Assembly: GCF_041080625.1 (NCBI RefSeq)
Contig: NZ_CP163518.1
Location: 806,001-870,000, forward strand
DNA: 64,000 nt
Direction of reading: 5' to 3'
Source: Streptomyces sp. CG1
GTDB taxonomy: Bacteria > Actinomycetota > Actinomycetes > Streptomycetales > Streptomycetaceae
In this document: one piece after another, positions 15,870-24,673 of the stretch
Numbering within the stretch: position 1 is the first letter of the stretch
Layout: every line of letters begins with the position of its first letter
Made by a program: the position numbers and the translations under genes
The notes under the pieces: model-generated
The model's input: only the letters and a program-made list of their open reading frames with translations
What the model was told of the DNA's origin: nothing
Database searches by the model: none

Positions 15870-16655
15870 TCAGGCGGCTGTCGTGAGGGGGTTCGGCCGG
15901 CGGACGGGGCGGCCGAGGCGGACCGGGACGCCTGGTGAGTACAGGACGCTGACCGGGGCGGTGCTCGGCGCGGACAGGCCGGCCGCGGTGAGCAGGTTCT
16001 CCTCGCAGGTGATGAGCTGGGCGCGGTGCAGGGGCCAGCGCGGATGGTGATTGGGCAGGTACGCTGCCCCGCCGGCGAAGGGATTGTGCATGCCCCAGCG
16101 GGCAGTGAGAAAGTGCTCCAACTCGGTCGGTTCGTCGATGCGTTCACCTGTGCGTACGGTGATGCGGCTGTACGCGCCGCGCCCGCCGGGCCGGCGGCGC
16201 GAGCTGGTATAGGTGACGGTGTCGCCGGCGGCGCGCACGGCCATACGGGACCACAGGTAGGGAAGGTGGAAGCCGATGCGTCCCATCACCACGGGGATCA
16301 GGCGCGAGGCGTCCATCGAGCGGAAGACGACACCGCGGCGGCCGTGCGTGTCCACCGAGTACAGGCGGACGTTGGTCTCCGGGAACGAGCCCAGATAGGG
16401 CACCCCGGGTAGCCGGATCCAGCCGACCTTGTGCATACGAAAGGCAACCAGCCCGACGTAAGTGCTTCCATCGTGGACGTCGGGTACGGTCCCGGGCGGC
16501 AACAGCCGTGTCACTGTGGACGGTTCGACGGCCCAGTGGATGAACGTCACATCCAGCCACTGCTGGGTGAGCAGCGGGAAGCGTATGTCGGCAGGAGCGT
16601 CCGGGGAGACAGCCACGTCAGGGAAGCGGGGAGTGCCGGGGGCGGGCTTCTGCAT
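15870..16655 (-). CDS. DUF2071 family protein
   Basis: 261-residue protein of DUF2071 (YqjF-like). The conserved start FPLLTQQWLDVTFIHWAVEP is near residue 25, followed by LLPPGTVPDVHDGSTYVGLV, PYLGSFPETNVRLYSVD and GVVFRSMDASR. The fold is related to acetoacetate decarboxylase; biochemical function is unknown. The ATG at 16655 is chosen because the open frame upstream encodes an unrelated IS21 remnant. No strong ribosome-binding site is visible. It stands alone. Confidence 0.8.
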   Translation of the reverse strand: MQKPAPGTPRFPDVAVSPDAPADIRFPLLTQQWLDVTFIHWAVEPSTVTRLLPPGTVPDVHDGSTYVGLVAFRMHKVGWIRLPGVPYLGSFPETNVRLYSVDTHGRRGVVFRSMDASRLIPVVMGRIGFHLPYLWSRMAVRAAGDTVTYTSSRRRPGGRGAYSRITVRTGERIDEPTELEHFLTARWGMHNPFAGGAAYLPNHHPRWPLHRAQLITCEENLLTAAGLSAPSTAPVSVLYSPGVPVRLGRPVRRPNPLTTAA

Positions 16656-16739
16656 CACTTGAGCATGACAGGCGCCTGGCCGTGCCGGTAGGCGGATCCT
16701 ATTGGTCTTGAGACTCAGGCGGTCACGGGCTGGATGACG

Positions 16740-16844
16740 CCCGTATGGAGCAAAGGTGAGCCGGTCGGCGATGGCCGCGCAGAGCCGGGGATCGGGGAAG
16801 GTCTTCGTCCAGCCGCCGAACGACTCGTCGGAGGTGATGGCCAC
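16740..16844 (-). pseudogene. IstB (IS21 helper ATPase) C-terminal remnant
   Basis: The minus strand encodes SDESFGGWTKTFPDPRLCAA followed by IADRLTF. This matches the C-terminal part of IS21-type IstB proteins (SNxxFxxW...F.D..L..AI.DRL). The Walker motifs are absent. The fragment is in frame with DUF2071 but encodes nothing of that protein. Confidence 0.55.
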
Positions 16845-16957
16845 CCCGGCCCAGTCCGTGCATTGGGGGGTTTTCCCCAGTGAGGGCGGGAGTGTGACTA
16901 CGTAGGATCGCGGTGACTGATCACCGATTCAACTCGCTCCACACAGGGGGACTTTTC

Positions 16958-17698
16958 ATGCGACGCCCACAGACACGCGTCCTTACGGCAGTGGCTCTGG
17001 CTGCTCTCACAGTCAGCGGGCTCTCCGCATGCTCGGCCCTCGGCCAGAAGACCTTCGAGGACGACGCCCAGGTGCCCCAGAAAGTCACCTCGATCAGTCT
17101 CGACAGCACGGACGGAGATGTGAAGGTGGAGGCTTCGGCCGGCACCTCCACGATCTCCGTGCACCGCAAGGTCAACTACCGCGGTGACAAGCCCAGTGGC
17201 ACGTCCTTCCGCGTCGACAACGGCGTCCTGATGCTCTCCGGCTGCGGCGAGAACTGTGGCGTCGACTACCTCGTCAAAGTGCCTGCCGGCCTTCCGGTGA
17301 CGGGAGGCACCTCCAACGGCGGCCTCACACTGACCGATGTCGGCACGGTCGACGTGCACACGAGCAACGGTGAGATCACGGTGACCGACGCGACGGGCCC
17401 TGTGAGGCTGCGCACGTCCAACGGTGACGTCAACGTCAAGGATGTCAAGGGCGGCGACATCGACACGCAGACGTCGAACGGCGAGGTGACGATCCTGACG
17501 GCCGTCCCGGGGAACATCAAGGCTCACACGACCAGCGGCAGCCTCATGGTCACGGCGCCGCCCGCCAGGTACCAGATCTCGGCGAGCGACCCCCACGGCG
17601 ACAAGAAGGTGGCCTTCAAGAATGACCCGTCGGGCAGGTACCGATTGGATCTGTCGACGGCGAACGGTGACTTGACCGTGAATTCGGCGAGCCGGTGA
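16958..17698 (+). CDS. DUF4097-type beta-helical lipoprotein
   Basis: 246-residue exported lipoprotein. The signal peptide (basic start, hydrophobic helix) ends in lipobox LSAC near residue 22, so the mature protein should be membrane-anchored outside the cell. The body is a DUF4097 adhesin-like beta-solenoid with repeated TSNGE/TSNGD turns (THTSNGEIT, LRTSNGDVN, QTSNGEVT). The ATG at 16958 follows a GGGGG stretch at a good distance; an earlier in-frame ATG would destroy the signal peptide. It stands alone. Its binding partner is unknown. Confidence 0.85.
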   Translation: MRRPQTRVLTAVALAALTVSGLSACSALGQKTFEDDAQVPQKVTSISLDSTDGDVKVEASAGTSTISVHRKVNYRGDKPSGTSFRVDNGVLMLSGCGENCGVDYLVKVPAGLPVTGGTSNGGLTLTDVGTVDVHTSNGEITVTDATGPVRLRTSNGDVNVKDVKGGDIDTQTSNGEVTILTAVPGNIKAHTTSGSLMVTAPPARYQISASDPHGDKKVAFKNDPSGRYRLDLSTANGDLTVNSASR

Positions 17699-18001
17699 CC
17701 TTTCTCGGAGTGGCCACTGATCGCAGGCCTCCAACCGCCGCTCTTTCATCACCCTCCCGCAGCTTCGTCTCGGGCTCGTGCGGCGAGGTACTCGGTCCAC
17801 TCACGGCCGGCGTCTCGCGCGGCTACAGACCGCACTCCTGGCGCACGCCGCGCAGTTCAACCTGCGCACCGTCCTGACCTTCCACCCCTGACCTTCCACC
17901 AGCGGTGGAGACGACCATCCGGACCAACCCGGCGACCGGGCCGAGGGGCCATGGGCCGCCGATCAGCAGTTCCCCAGCGGGCGTGGCCGGCCCTCGCCCG
18001 G
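17699..18001. other. intergenic region without a recognisable gene
   Basis: About 300 bases between convergent genes. A small dyad near 17895 (CCACCAGCGGTGG) could contribute to termination, but it is short. No other signal is seen. Confidence 0.45.
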
Positions 18002-19690
18002 TCATCGCAGCGGCAGCACCAGGCGGGACCGGTCGGCCTGCGGGGAGCTGAACGAGACGTCGCTGCCGAGCGGGGTGCTGCCGCCGTACGCGGGGTCCTT
18101 GGTGTCGAGGACGAGGGCCAGCCGGTGGCCTGCCGGCAGGTCGTAGGCCGTGGCGAAGAGTGCGACGTCGAGCGGGAAGGCCTGCCCCGGAGCGCGGCCG
18201 GACCAGCTCTGTGGTGCGTGCGAGATGAGTCTGCCCACGCCGAGGGCGTTCACGTCGTAGAGGTGGGCGAAGACGGTGCCCTGCGGCGCGGAGGAGGTGA
18301 CGGTGGTGTGCAGCCTGACCACACCGCGGATGCGCTGGAGGGACGGGTAGGGCGCCGACTGCCAGACGGCGGCAGCGAACCGGGGCAGCAGCGGAACCTC
18401 GACGGTCGGCGGCAACGCGAAGGTCTGGTCGAGCAGCCCGGACAGTTCGGCGACCCCGGCGTCCGCCCCGGAATCGAGGCCACCGGTGATCGAGGTGCGC
18501 CATCCGGTGTCGGCCGCACCATCCAGCGCACCCGTGCCGAAGGCGTCCGCACGGCCGAGCGGCAGTGACCGGGTCCGCGAGCTTATCGCCTGCCAGCTGG
18601 GATAGTCCTCCTCGCCGCTTCCGGGCCTGACGTGCAGTTCCACCGGTGCGCCCTGGGCACGCGGAGCGCCTCCGCTGCCGCTGCCCTTCAGTTGCCGGTC
18701 GAACCACTCATGTGCGCTCGCCCAGGTCGCGTTGTCCACACCGAGGAATCCGGTCAGTTCCTGGGTGGCGTGGTCTCCGGGGCGCATGATCAGGCGCTTG
18801 GGGCCGGTCAGCTTCTGGTAGAAGTCCGTGATCTGGCTGGAGTTGAAGATGCTGTCGCCCCAGGCGTTGGACAGCAGGACCGCCGTACCGTGGGCGTTGA
18901 TGCCGTCCGCATAGGTCCCGGGAGACCGCGTCCTGGCCCAGTCGACGACTTCCGGAATGTCTCGGTTGGCGTAGAGGTCGGCCAGGGTCCGCGCGTACTC
19001 AGCATCCGGACGGCCGGTTGGCACCTGCACGGCGTTGAGCAGTGCCACCGCCTGCAGATGCCGGGTCTGACCGCTGTAGAGGGAGTTGACCAGGTCGCCC
19101 CAGGCGCTCAGCGCGGCCACCGCCTTGATCCGCGGGTCGAAGGCGGCACCCAGCAGGGAGATGCCCGCGCCCAGTGACAGGCCGAGCATGCCGACGCGCC
19201 GTGGGTCGGCCTCGGTGTGGGCGAGGGTCCAGTCGATGACGGAGGAGATGTCGGCGACGTCGGTGGGCCCGCCGACGTCTACCCGTCCACCGGAGAGCCA
19301 GAATCCGCGCACCGTGTACGTGACCACCACATAGCCGTCAGCAGCCAGCTTCCTGCCCTGAGCGACGTACTCCAGGTCGTTCTGCCCCCAGGAAGCGGGT
19401 TGCACGATCACCGGATAGCGTCCTCGTGAGTCGGCGCCCGGTGTTCCAGCGGCGGGTGTCAGGACGTCGGCCTTGAGAACGACACCGTCCTTCGCGGGAA
19501 TGTCGGCCCGACGGAAGGACGGCCCGGCTGCGACGGTGGCCGCCGACCCCGCCGACGGCGTGGTGGCCGAGGCCGGAGCCGTGCCGATGCTCGCGCACAG
19601 GGCGATGGAGATCATCGCCGCCCCGCCCGCCAGCCGGCCCCGGACCATGTGTGCACGGATACGGCCGGAACGCGTCATCAGTGTCCCCAT
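18002..19690 (-). CDS. secreted CocE/NonD-family (X-Pro dipeptidyl-peptidase-like) hydrolase
   Basis: 562-residue exported alpha/beta hydrolase. A signal peptide with AxA cleavage (APASA) ends near residue 42. The catalytic core contains YTVRGFWLSGGRVDVGG, the nucleophile motif GLSLGAG near residue 170, and the His motif PGDHATQE near 320. The C-terminal region (about 380-562) is the beta-jelly-roll typical of X-Pro peptidases and cocaine esterase (VVRLHTTVTSS, LPAGHRLALVLDTKD). The start at 19690 could instead be the in-frame ATG at 19678, which has GGGGA at better spacing. The substrate is an amide or ester, not identifiable here. Confidence 0.85.
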   Translation of the reverse strand: MGTLMTRSGRIRAHMVRGRLAGGAAMISIALCASIGTAPASATTPSAGSAATVAAGPSFRRADIPAKDGVVLKADVLTPAAGTPGADSRGRYPVIVQPASWGQNDLEYVAQGRKLAADGYVVVTYTVRGFWLSGGRVDVGGPTDVADISSVIDWTLAHTEADPRRVGMLGLSLGAGISLLGAAFDPRIKAVAALSAWGDLVNSLYSGQTRHLQAVALLNAVQVPTGRPDAEYARTLADLYANRDIPEVVDWARTRSPGTYADGINAHGTAVLLSNAWGDSIFNSSQITDFYQKLTGPKRLIMRPGDHATQELTGFLGVDNATWASAHEWFDRQLKGSGSGGAPRAQGAPVELHVRPGSGEEDYPSWQAISSRTRSLPLGRADAFGTGALDGAADTGWRTSITGGLDSGADAGVAELSGLLDQTFALPPTVEVPLLPRFAAAVWQSAPYPSLQRIRGVVRLHTTVTSSAPQGTVFAHLYDVNALGVGRLISHAPQSWSGRAPGQAFPLDVALFATAYDLPAGHRLALVLDTKDPAYGGSTPLGSDVSFSSPQADRSRLVLPLR

Positions 19691-19958
19691 CAGCCTCGGA
19701 CCGGACCGTGGTGCCCCAGCGGCACCCGTCCGGTGTGGTGATCGAAGCCTAGAGAGACCCGACCGGTTGAGAGGAGTGCCTGATCAGCCAAGTCTACTGG
19801 CCGGTAACCGTCTCCGCCGAGACAAGAACGTACGCCCGCCCCGACACCACCTGCCCGACACCACCTGTCCCTGTCCGACCGTCCGGGGAGGACGCACGGC
19901 GGGGCGGATTGCCCGGTGACGGTTCCTCGCTCCTGGCGTAGAGGTCGGCCTTGGATTC

Positions 19959-20241
19959 CTACTTCGAGTACGGCACTCCGTCGTGGATCGTCGACGCGTG
20001 GTCACGCAGAAGCAGCCCGATGACGCGGTCCCGTTCCCAGACCCTGCCGCTGATCACACACAGAGCGAAGGCCTCCAGTCAGCGTGCGGGCCGCGACGTG
20101 GTCGGGAAGGTCGTCCCGCATCGCCAGCAGCTCCTCATGGGAGTGAAGGTCGTACCGCATCGTGTGCCGGCGGCGAGCCCGCTGCCAGATGTCCTCCAGG
20201 ACCTGCCCAATCCGCTGTGGCCCGACATGTGATGACGCCAT
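19959..20241 (-). pseudogene. frameshifted small hypothetical gene
   Basis: On the minus strand one frame starts at 20241 and reads MRYDLHSHEELLAMRDDLPD then HVAARTLT. Near 20085 the sensible reading switches frame to LEAFALCVISGRVWERDRVI, GLLLRDHASTIHDGVPYSK and a stop at 19959. The two pieces together would make a protein of about 93 residues with uniform codon usage. One indel separates them, so this is either a decaying gene or a sequencing error. No function is recognised. Confidence 0.5.
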
Positions 20242-20292
20242 CGAGGGTCGGCAGCAATGAGATGCGATCCCGGAAGAGGTTGAAGCTCGAGC

Positions 20293-21570
20293 TCAGAGCC
20301 GACTGTACTTGTCGATGTCTTCGGTGAACTCCTCGATCGCCCGTGCGGTGAGTGTCGGCCGGGCGTCGGCGATGGCGGCCAGGAAATCCTCGGTGACGGC
20401 CGGTCGGCCCTGACGGTGCGTCACTTCACGTTCAAACGCCGCCTGGGCGCCCTTGCGGGCTGCGAATTCGATATCGGCCGGGGTGAACAGTTCACTGGCC
20501 TTGACCAGTTGGGCGAGGTCTACCGAGGCGGCGGAGGCCCTGAGATAGCGGGCCCAGATCGCCGCGCGGGCGGTCGGATCCGGCGGGCCGATGGGGATGA
20601 CGTAGTCGAACCGTCCCGGGCGCAGGAAGGCCGCATCGAGAGAACGGACCGAGTTGGTGGCACAGGCCAGCAGCCGTGCGTCGTGTTCGCGGAAGACGGG
20701 GATGAGTTTGAGCAACTCGTTCGTCACGCCGTGGCCGGGATCGACCGCCTTCCCGGACCTGACGCCGGCGATCTCCTCGACCTCGTCGATGAAGAGCACG
20801 ACGGAGTCCAGTTCGGCCAGGTCCGCGAAGGCCTCCCGCAGTGCCGCGGCCAGTCCCTCACTGGTGTCGGCCGCGAGCCGGGAGGGGAAGAGCTCCACGA
20901 ACGGCCAGCCGAGCCGCGAGGCCACCGCCTTGGCGAAACTGGTCTTTCCGGTGCCCGGCGGGCCGAACAGGATGACCGCCTTGGGCGGGACGACGCCGTA
21001 GCGGTCGGCCAGCGTCGGCTCGGTCAGCGGGAGCACGACCCGGCGTTCGATGACCTGCTTCTCCCGCTCCATGCCGGCCATGGCGTCCCACAGCCCCTCG
21101 GGCAGCATGCGGCCGCCCAGCGCCGCGAGGACCTCGGCGTTGGCGGTTCCCGGTGGTTCGAGTTTCTCGTAGTAGGTGAGGTCGTCGCGGAACTGGTATC
21201 CGGAGTTCTCCAGAGCTTTCGTGCCGGCGGCGCCCGAGGGCAGCAGTGCGCTGATGTGGCGAACCCCCAGTGCCCGTAGCCGCCGTTCCAGCTCGGCGAG
21301 GAGGGCACTGCCGATCCCGCGCTCGCGCCATCGGGAGGCGAGTGCCACCAGGAGCACCCACCCCCGCTTGCCGGAGGCCTGAGCCACAGCCATGCCCACC
21401 AGTTCATCGCCGACCACCGCGACCACGGCCGGCTGACCGGCCTTGGCCGCGGCCATCACCTCGGAGACCGGGAACACCCGATTCTCATCGGCCCGGCGGC
21501 TCTGGTCCCAGATCTGGATGGCCTGGTCGAGATCGTCGTCGTGATAGTCACGCAGATGCCATGCGGGCAT
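20293..21570 (-). CDS. GNAT acetyltransferase / AAA+ ATPase fusion
   Basis: 425-residue two-domain protein. Residues 1-145 form a GNAT domain, with acetyl-CoA loop ASRWRERGIGSALLAELERR and a following ALENSGYQ block. Residues about 165-330 form an AAA+ ATPase: Walker A GPPGTGKTS (203-211), Walker B VVLFIDEVEE (about 257-266), sensor 1 ACATNSV and the FLRPGRFD arginine-finger region. A helical lid follows to the C-terminus. The start at 21570 begins directly at the GNAT fold; the frame extends 28 codons upstream without support. It stands alone. The substrate of either activity is unknown; ATP-driven presentation of proteins to the acetyltransferase is a speculation. Confidence 0.85.
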   Translation of the reverse strand: MPAWHLRDYHDDDLDQAIQIWDQSRRADENRVFPVSEVMAAAKAGQPAVVAVVGDELVGMAVAQASGKRGWVLLVALASRWRERGIGSALLAELERRLRALGVRHISALLPSGAAGTKALENSGYQFRDDLTYYEKLEPPGTANAEVLAALGGRMLPEGLWDAMAGMEREKQVIERRVVLPLTEPTLADRYGVVPPKAVILFGPPGTGKTSFAKAVASRLGWPFVELFPSRLAADTSEGLAAALREAFADLAELDSVVLFIDEVEEIAGVRSGKAVDPGHGVTNELLKLIPVFREHDARLLACATNSVRSLDAAFLRPGRFDYVIPIGPPDPTARAAIWARYLRASAASVDLAQLVKASELFTPADIEFAARKGAQAAFEREVTHRQGRPAVTEDFLAAIADARPTLTARAIEEFTEDIDKYSRL

Positions 21571-21766
21571 CGTCACCACCGCCTCACCCCGCGCGGTGGT
21601 CCCATTGTCTCCACGGAAGTGCGAGGTGACGACCCAGACCGAGCGAGAGGACACTAACGGTGATCACTCGATCTCGATCAGTAGTTCACACAGCCCCCAG
21701 GCGCCTCGGGACAACGGTCCCGCCGTGTCACCGGCCCGGCAACGCCCGTCGGTCTCTCCGACCCGT

Positions 21767-22501
21767 TCACGAGGGTGTGCCGGCCAGGACCTCCACCTTG
21801 CCGGTGTCGAGTGAGTAGTACGCACCGACCACCGCCAGGGAGCCCTTGCGCACCAGTGGGGCGAGGTCCTCGTTGGAGCGCAGTGCGCCAGCGGTCAGCT
21901 TCACCTGGGCCCGGGCCATCGTCTCGACCGGGTCTGCGCCGCCTTCCTTCACCGTCTGCTCGTAAGCCGGCCGCAGAGCCCTGACGATCGCCTCCAGGTT
22001 CCCGGGCAGGGATTTGCCGCCATGCAGGGACTCGTACGCCGCCTTGACGGCGCCGCAGCGTTGATGGCCGAGGACGACGACGAGCGGGGTGCCACTCGTC
22101 ATGGGGCCGTACTCGACAGAACCGGTGACCACCGGATCGACCGTCTGCGCGCCTGTGCGCATCACGTAGAGGTCACCCAGTCCGGTGTCGAAGAGAAGTT
22201 CTGGCGGCACCCGGGAATCGATGCACGACAGAACCGCCCCGAAAGGCTCCTGTTGCTGAGCCACGAGCTGACGCCTGTCCGGATCCCGGTCGGGGTGCCG
22301 GAGTTTTCCGCTCACCCAGCGCCCATTGCCGTCCATCAGTCTCGCGAACGCGGTGGCGGGGGTGGTCGGGCTCGTCGAGGGCGAAGCGCTGCTCGCCGAC
22401 GTGGCGGCGCTCGTCGATGAGCACCCCGCAAGGGCGACCGTGGCGCCCGCGAGTGAGCCGGCAAGCACGGCTCTACGGTCCAAACGCCCAGCTGTGCCCA
22501 T
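21767..22501 (-). CDS. beta-carbonic anhydrase, exported lipoprotein form
   Basis: 244-residue beta-class carbonic anhydrase (CO2 + H2O to bicarbonate). The zinc ligands are visible: Cys and Asp in LSCIDSRVPPE near residue 86, and His and Cys in VLGHQRCGAVKAAYE near 142. The N-terminus has a twin arginine (LDRRAVLAG) followed by a hydrophobic helix and lipobox LAGC, so it is probably Tat-exported and lipidated. AGAGGA precedes the ATG at 22501; a longer frame upstream is rejected. Most bacterial beta-CAs are cytoplasmic, so an extracytoplasmic form is notable. Confidence 0.87.
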   Translation of the reverse strand: MGTAGRLDRRAVLAGSLAGATVALAGCSSTSAATSASSASPSTSPTTPATAFARLMDGNGRWVSGKLRHPDRDPDRRQLVAQQQEPFGAVLSCIDSRVPPELLFDTGLGDLYVMRTGAQTVDPVVTGSVEYGPMTSGTPLVVVLGHQRCGAVKAAYESLHGGKSLPGNLEAIVRALRPAYEQTVKEGGADPVETMARAQVKLTAGALRSNEDLAPLVRKGSLAVVGAYYSLDTGKVEVLAGTPS

Positions 22502-22892
22502 CGGTCGGTCCTCTCTGCGCCATACGAAGCTGTCCCTAGCCTGCAGACCAGGGCAAGTGTTCAGTTCGGCGCGGCGGCCTGGCGGCAGGCACAAGCGGGC
22601 GCGGGTTTCTGTCCCCCCGACGGCTCACAGAAACAGCACCCGGATCGGTGGTCTTCGCTGCTGGACGGCGGCATCAGTGACGCAGGGGAGGGCCCGAACC
22701 CGTCCGCAGGCTGCATGATCCCGGACATCCTCAAACGTGTAGCCAACCCCGACGAAGATGATGGCGGTCTGGGTGCGGGAGATGTCCCGGACGAACCGGA
22801 AAGGCGTGGAAGGCGATCCGGCAGACATCCGCAAGGTCCCCGCCATCGGCGGTCACCGTTCACGGGGAGGGAGCGGCCAGGCGCCTTCCGCG
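22502..22892. other. intergenic region, unassigned
   Basis: About 390 bases between the carbonic anhydrase start and the decarboxylase stump. A minus-strand frame includes RDISRTQTAIIFVGVGYTFE and looks protein-like, but I do not recognise it and it has no good start context. Confidence 0.35.
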
Positions 22893-23204
22893 CACCGGGT
22901 GCCCCTCACCGTGGTGCTGCCGCGCAACGAGCCGTACGGGGCGCTGCGCTGGTTCGGCTGCCTCCTCGGTGTGCCGGACACGCCGGGCCTGGACACGCCG
23001 GGCCTGCACTTCACCCATAACGCGCACGGTTACGGGGTACCTGCCCGGCACGTCGACGGCTCGGACGAGCTGCGGGCCGTACTGTCCGAAGCCCCGGACG
23101 GCCCCCGGCTCGTCCAGATCGGCACGGCGCTCACCACACCCCTCGGAGAACCACCCTCAGACCAAGTCCCGCTCCTCCGCACAGAGTTCACCCGAAACAG
23201 GTGA
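22893..23204 (+). pseudogene. C-terminal stump of a benzoylformate decarboxylase-like ThDP enzyme
   Basis: About 100 residues match the end of thiamine-diphosphate decarboxylases: HRVPLTVVLPRNEPYGALRW, then LGVPDTPGLD and PGLHFTHNAHGYGVPA, then a final strand (GPRLVQIGTAL). This is the NxxYGAL and GLDF...A.GYG pattern of MdlC-type enzymes. The first 400 or so residues, including the catalytic histidines and the cofactor fold, are missing. Its stop overlaps the upstream edge of the benzaldehyde dehydrogenase gene, its natural pathway partner. Confidence 0.6.
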
Positions 23205-23218
23205 CGGAAGGGAAATCG

Positions 23219-24673
23219 ATGACACTCCTGGACAGCGACGTCTGGAGCAAGAAGCTTTTCAGCGACGGCTGGAAAGACGCCATCCGCGAGCAGCCGGTGA
23301 TCGAGCCGGCGACCGGGGCTCAGCTCGGCACCGTGGGCCTGGCCACCGCCGAGGACGTGGCTCGCGCCGCCGCCCGCGCCGCCGAGGCCCAGCAGTCCTG
23401 GGCGGCCACCTCTCCGCAGCAGCGCGCGGCCGTACTGCGCCGCGCGGGCGAGCTGTTCACCGAGCACGCCGCCGAGATCGAGGACTGGCTGGTGCGGGAG
23501 GCGGGCTCCGTACGGGCCAAGGCGGGTTTCGAGGTGCAGCTGGCGCTGGGCGAGTGCTTCGAGTGCGCGGGGCTGCCGACACATCCGCAGGGTGAGGTGC
23601 TCACGTCCGAGGACGCCCGCTGGTCGCTCGCCCGGCGCCGCCCGGCCGGCGTGGTGAGCGTGATCGCGCCGTTCAACTTCCCGCTCATTCTGGGGCTGCG
23701 CTCGGTGGCGCCCGCGCTGGCGCTGGGCAACGCGGTGCTGCTCAAGCCGGATCCGCGCACCGCGATCAGCGGCGGGGTCGTCATCGCGCGGGTCTTCGAG
23801 GAGGCCGGGCTGCCCGCCGGGGTGCTCCATCTGCTCCCGGGCGACGGCTCGGTCGGCCAGGCCGTCGTCGAGGCACCCGAGGTACGGGTGGTCTCCTTCA
23901 CCGGATCCACGCCGGTCGGACGGGCGATCGGCGAGCGGGCCGGCCGGCTGCTCAAGCGGGCCCACCTGGAACTCGGCGGGAACAACGCCCTGGTGGTGCT
24001 GCCCGGGGCGGACGTGCAGAAGGCGGCTTCGGCCGGTGCGTTCGGCTCGTACCTGCACCAGGGGCAGATCTGTATGACGACCGGCCGGCACATCGTGCAC
24101 GAGTCGCTCCTCGACGAGTACACCACCGCGCTCACGGCGAAGGCCGAGGCGCTGCCCGTGGGCGACCCCGCGCGGGAGGACGTGGCGCTGGGGCCGCTGA
24201 TCGACCGGCGGCAGCTGGAGCGGGTGCACGGGATCGTCACCGACAGTGTCGCGGCGGGCGCGACGCTGGCCGCGGGCGGCGAGATCGTGGGCGCCGGGTA
24301 CCGGGCCACCGTACTGACCGGACTCACCACCGACATGCCGGCGTGGCGCGAGGAAATCTTCGGACCTGTCGCACCCGTCATCGGCTTCACCACGCTGGAG
24401 GAGGCCGCACGGATCGTCAACGACTGCGAGTTCGGGCTGTCCGTCGGCATCCTCGGTGACGTCGGCACGGCGATGAAGCTCGCCGACCGGATCGACTCCG
24501 GCAAGATCCACATCAATCAGCAGACGGTTGACGACGAGCCCAACGCCCCCTTCGGCGGGGTCAAGGCGTCCGGCACCGGGTCCCGGTTCGGCGGAGCCGC
24601 CGCCAACGTCGAGGCCTTCACCGAGACGCAGTGGGTCACGGTACGCCCGGACATCGCCGACTACCCGTTCTGA
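23219..24673 (+). CDS. benzaldehyde dehydrogenase (NAD-type aldehyde dehydrogenase)
   Basis: 484-residue aldehyde dehydrogenase that would oxidise benzaldehyde or a similar aldehyde to the acid. The NAD-binding region shows PFNFPLILGLRSVAPALALG and the FTGSTPVGRAIG turn near residue 225, the general base is Glu in LELGGNNALVV near 252, and the nucleophile is Cys in HQGQICMTTGRH near 283. The C-terminus has NAPFGGVKASGTGSRFGG. GGAAGGG lies six bases before the ATG at 23219; an in-frame GTG 18 bases upstream is less likely. The preceding decarboxylase stump supports a former mandelate/benzoylformate pathway. Confidence 0.87.
   Translation: MTLLDSDVWSKKLFSDGWKDAIREQPVIEPATGAQLGTVGLATAEDVARAAARAAEAQQSWAATSPQQRAAVLRRAGELFTEHAAEIEDWLVREAGSVRAKAGFEVQLALGECFECAGLPTHPQGEVLTSEDARWSLARRRPAGVVSVIAPFNFPLILGLRSVAPALALGNAVLLKPDPRTAISGGVVIARVFEEAGLPAGVLHLLPGDGSVGQAVVEAPEVRVVSFTGSTPVGRAIGERAGRLLKRAHLELGGNNALVVLPGADVQKAASAGAFGSYLHQGQICMTTGRHIVHESLLDEYTTALTAKAEALPVGDPAREDVALGPLIDRRQLERVHGIVTDSVAAGATLAAGGEIVGAGYRATVLTGLTTDMPAWREEIFGPVAPVIGFTTLEEAARIVNDCEFGLSVGILGDVGTAMKLADRIDSGKIHINQQTVDDEPNAPFGGVKASGTGSRFGGAAANVEAFTETQWVTVRPDIADYPF

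Noticed and set aside
16863..16880. GGGG-TTTT-CCCC hairpin upstream of the DUF4097 gene
   Set aside because: A four-base stem is too weak to call a terminator, and no gene clearly ends there.
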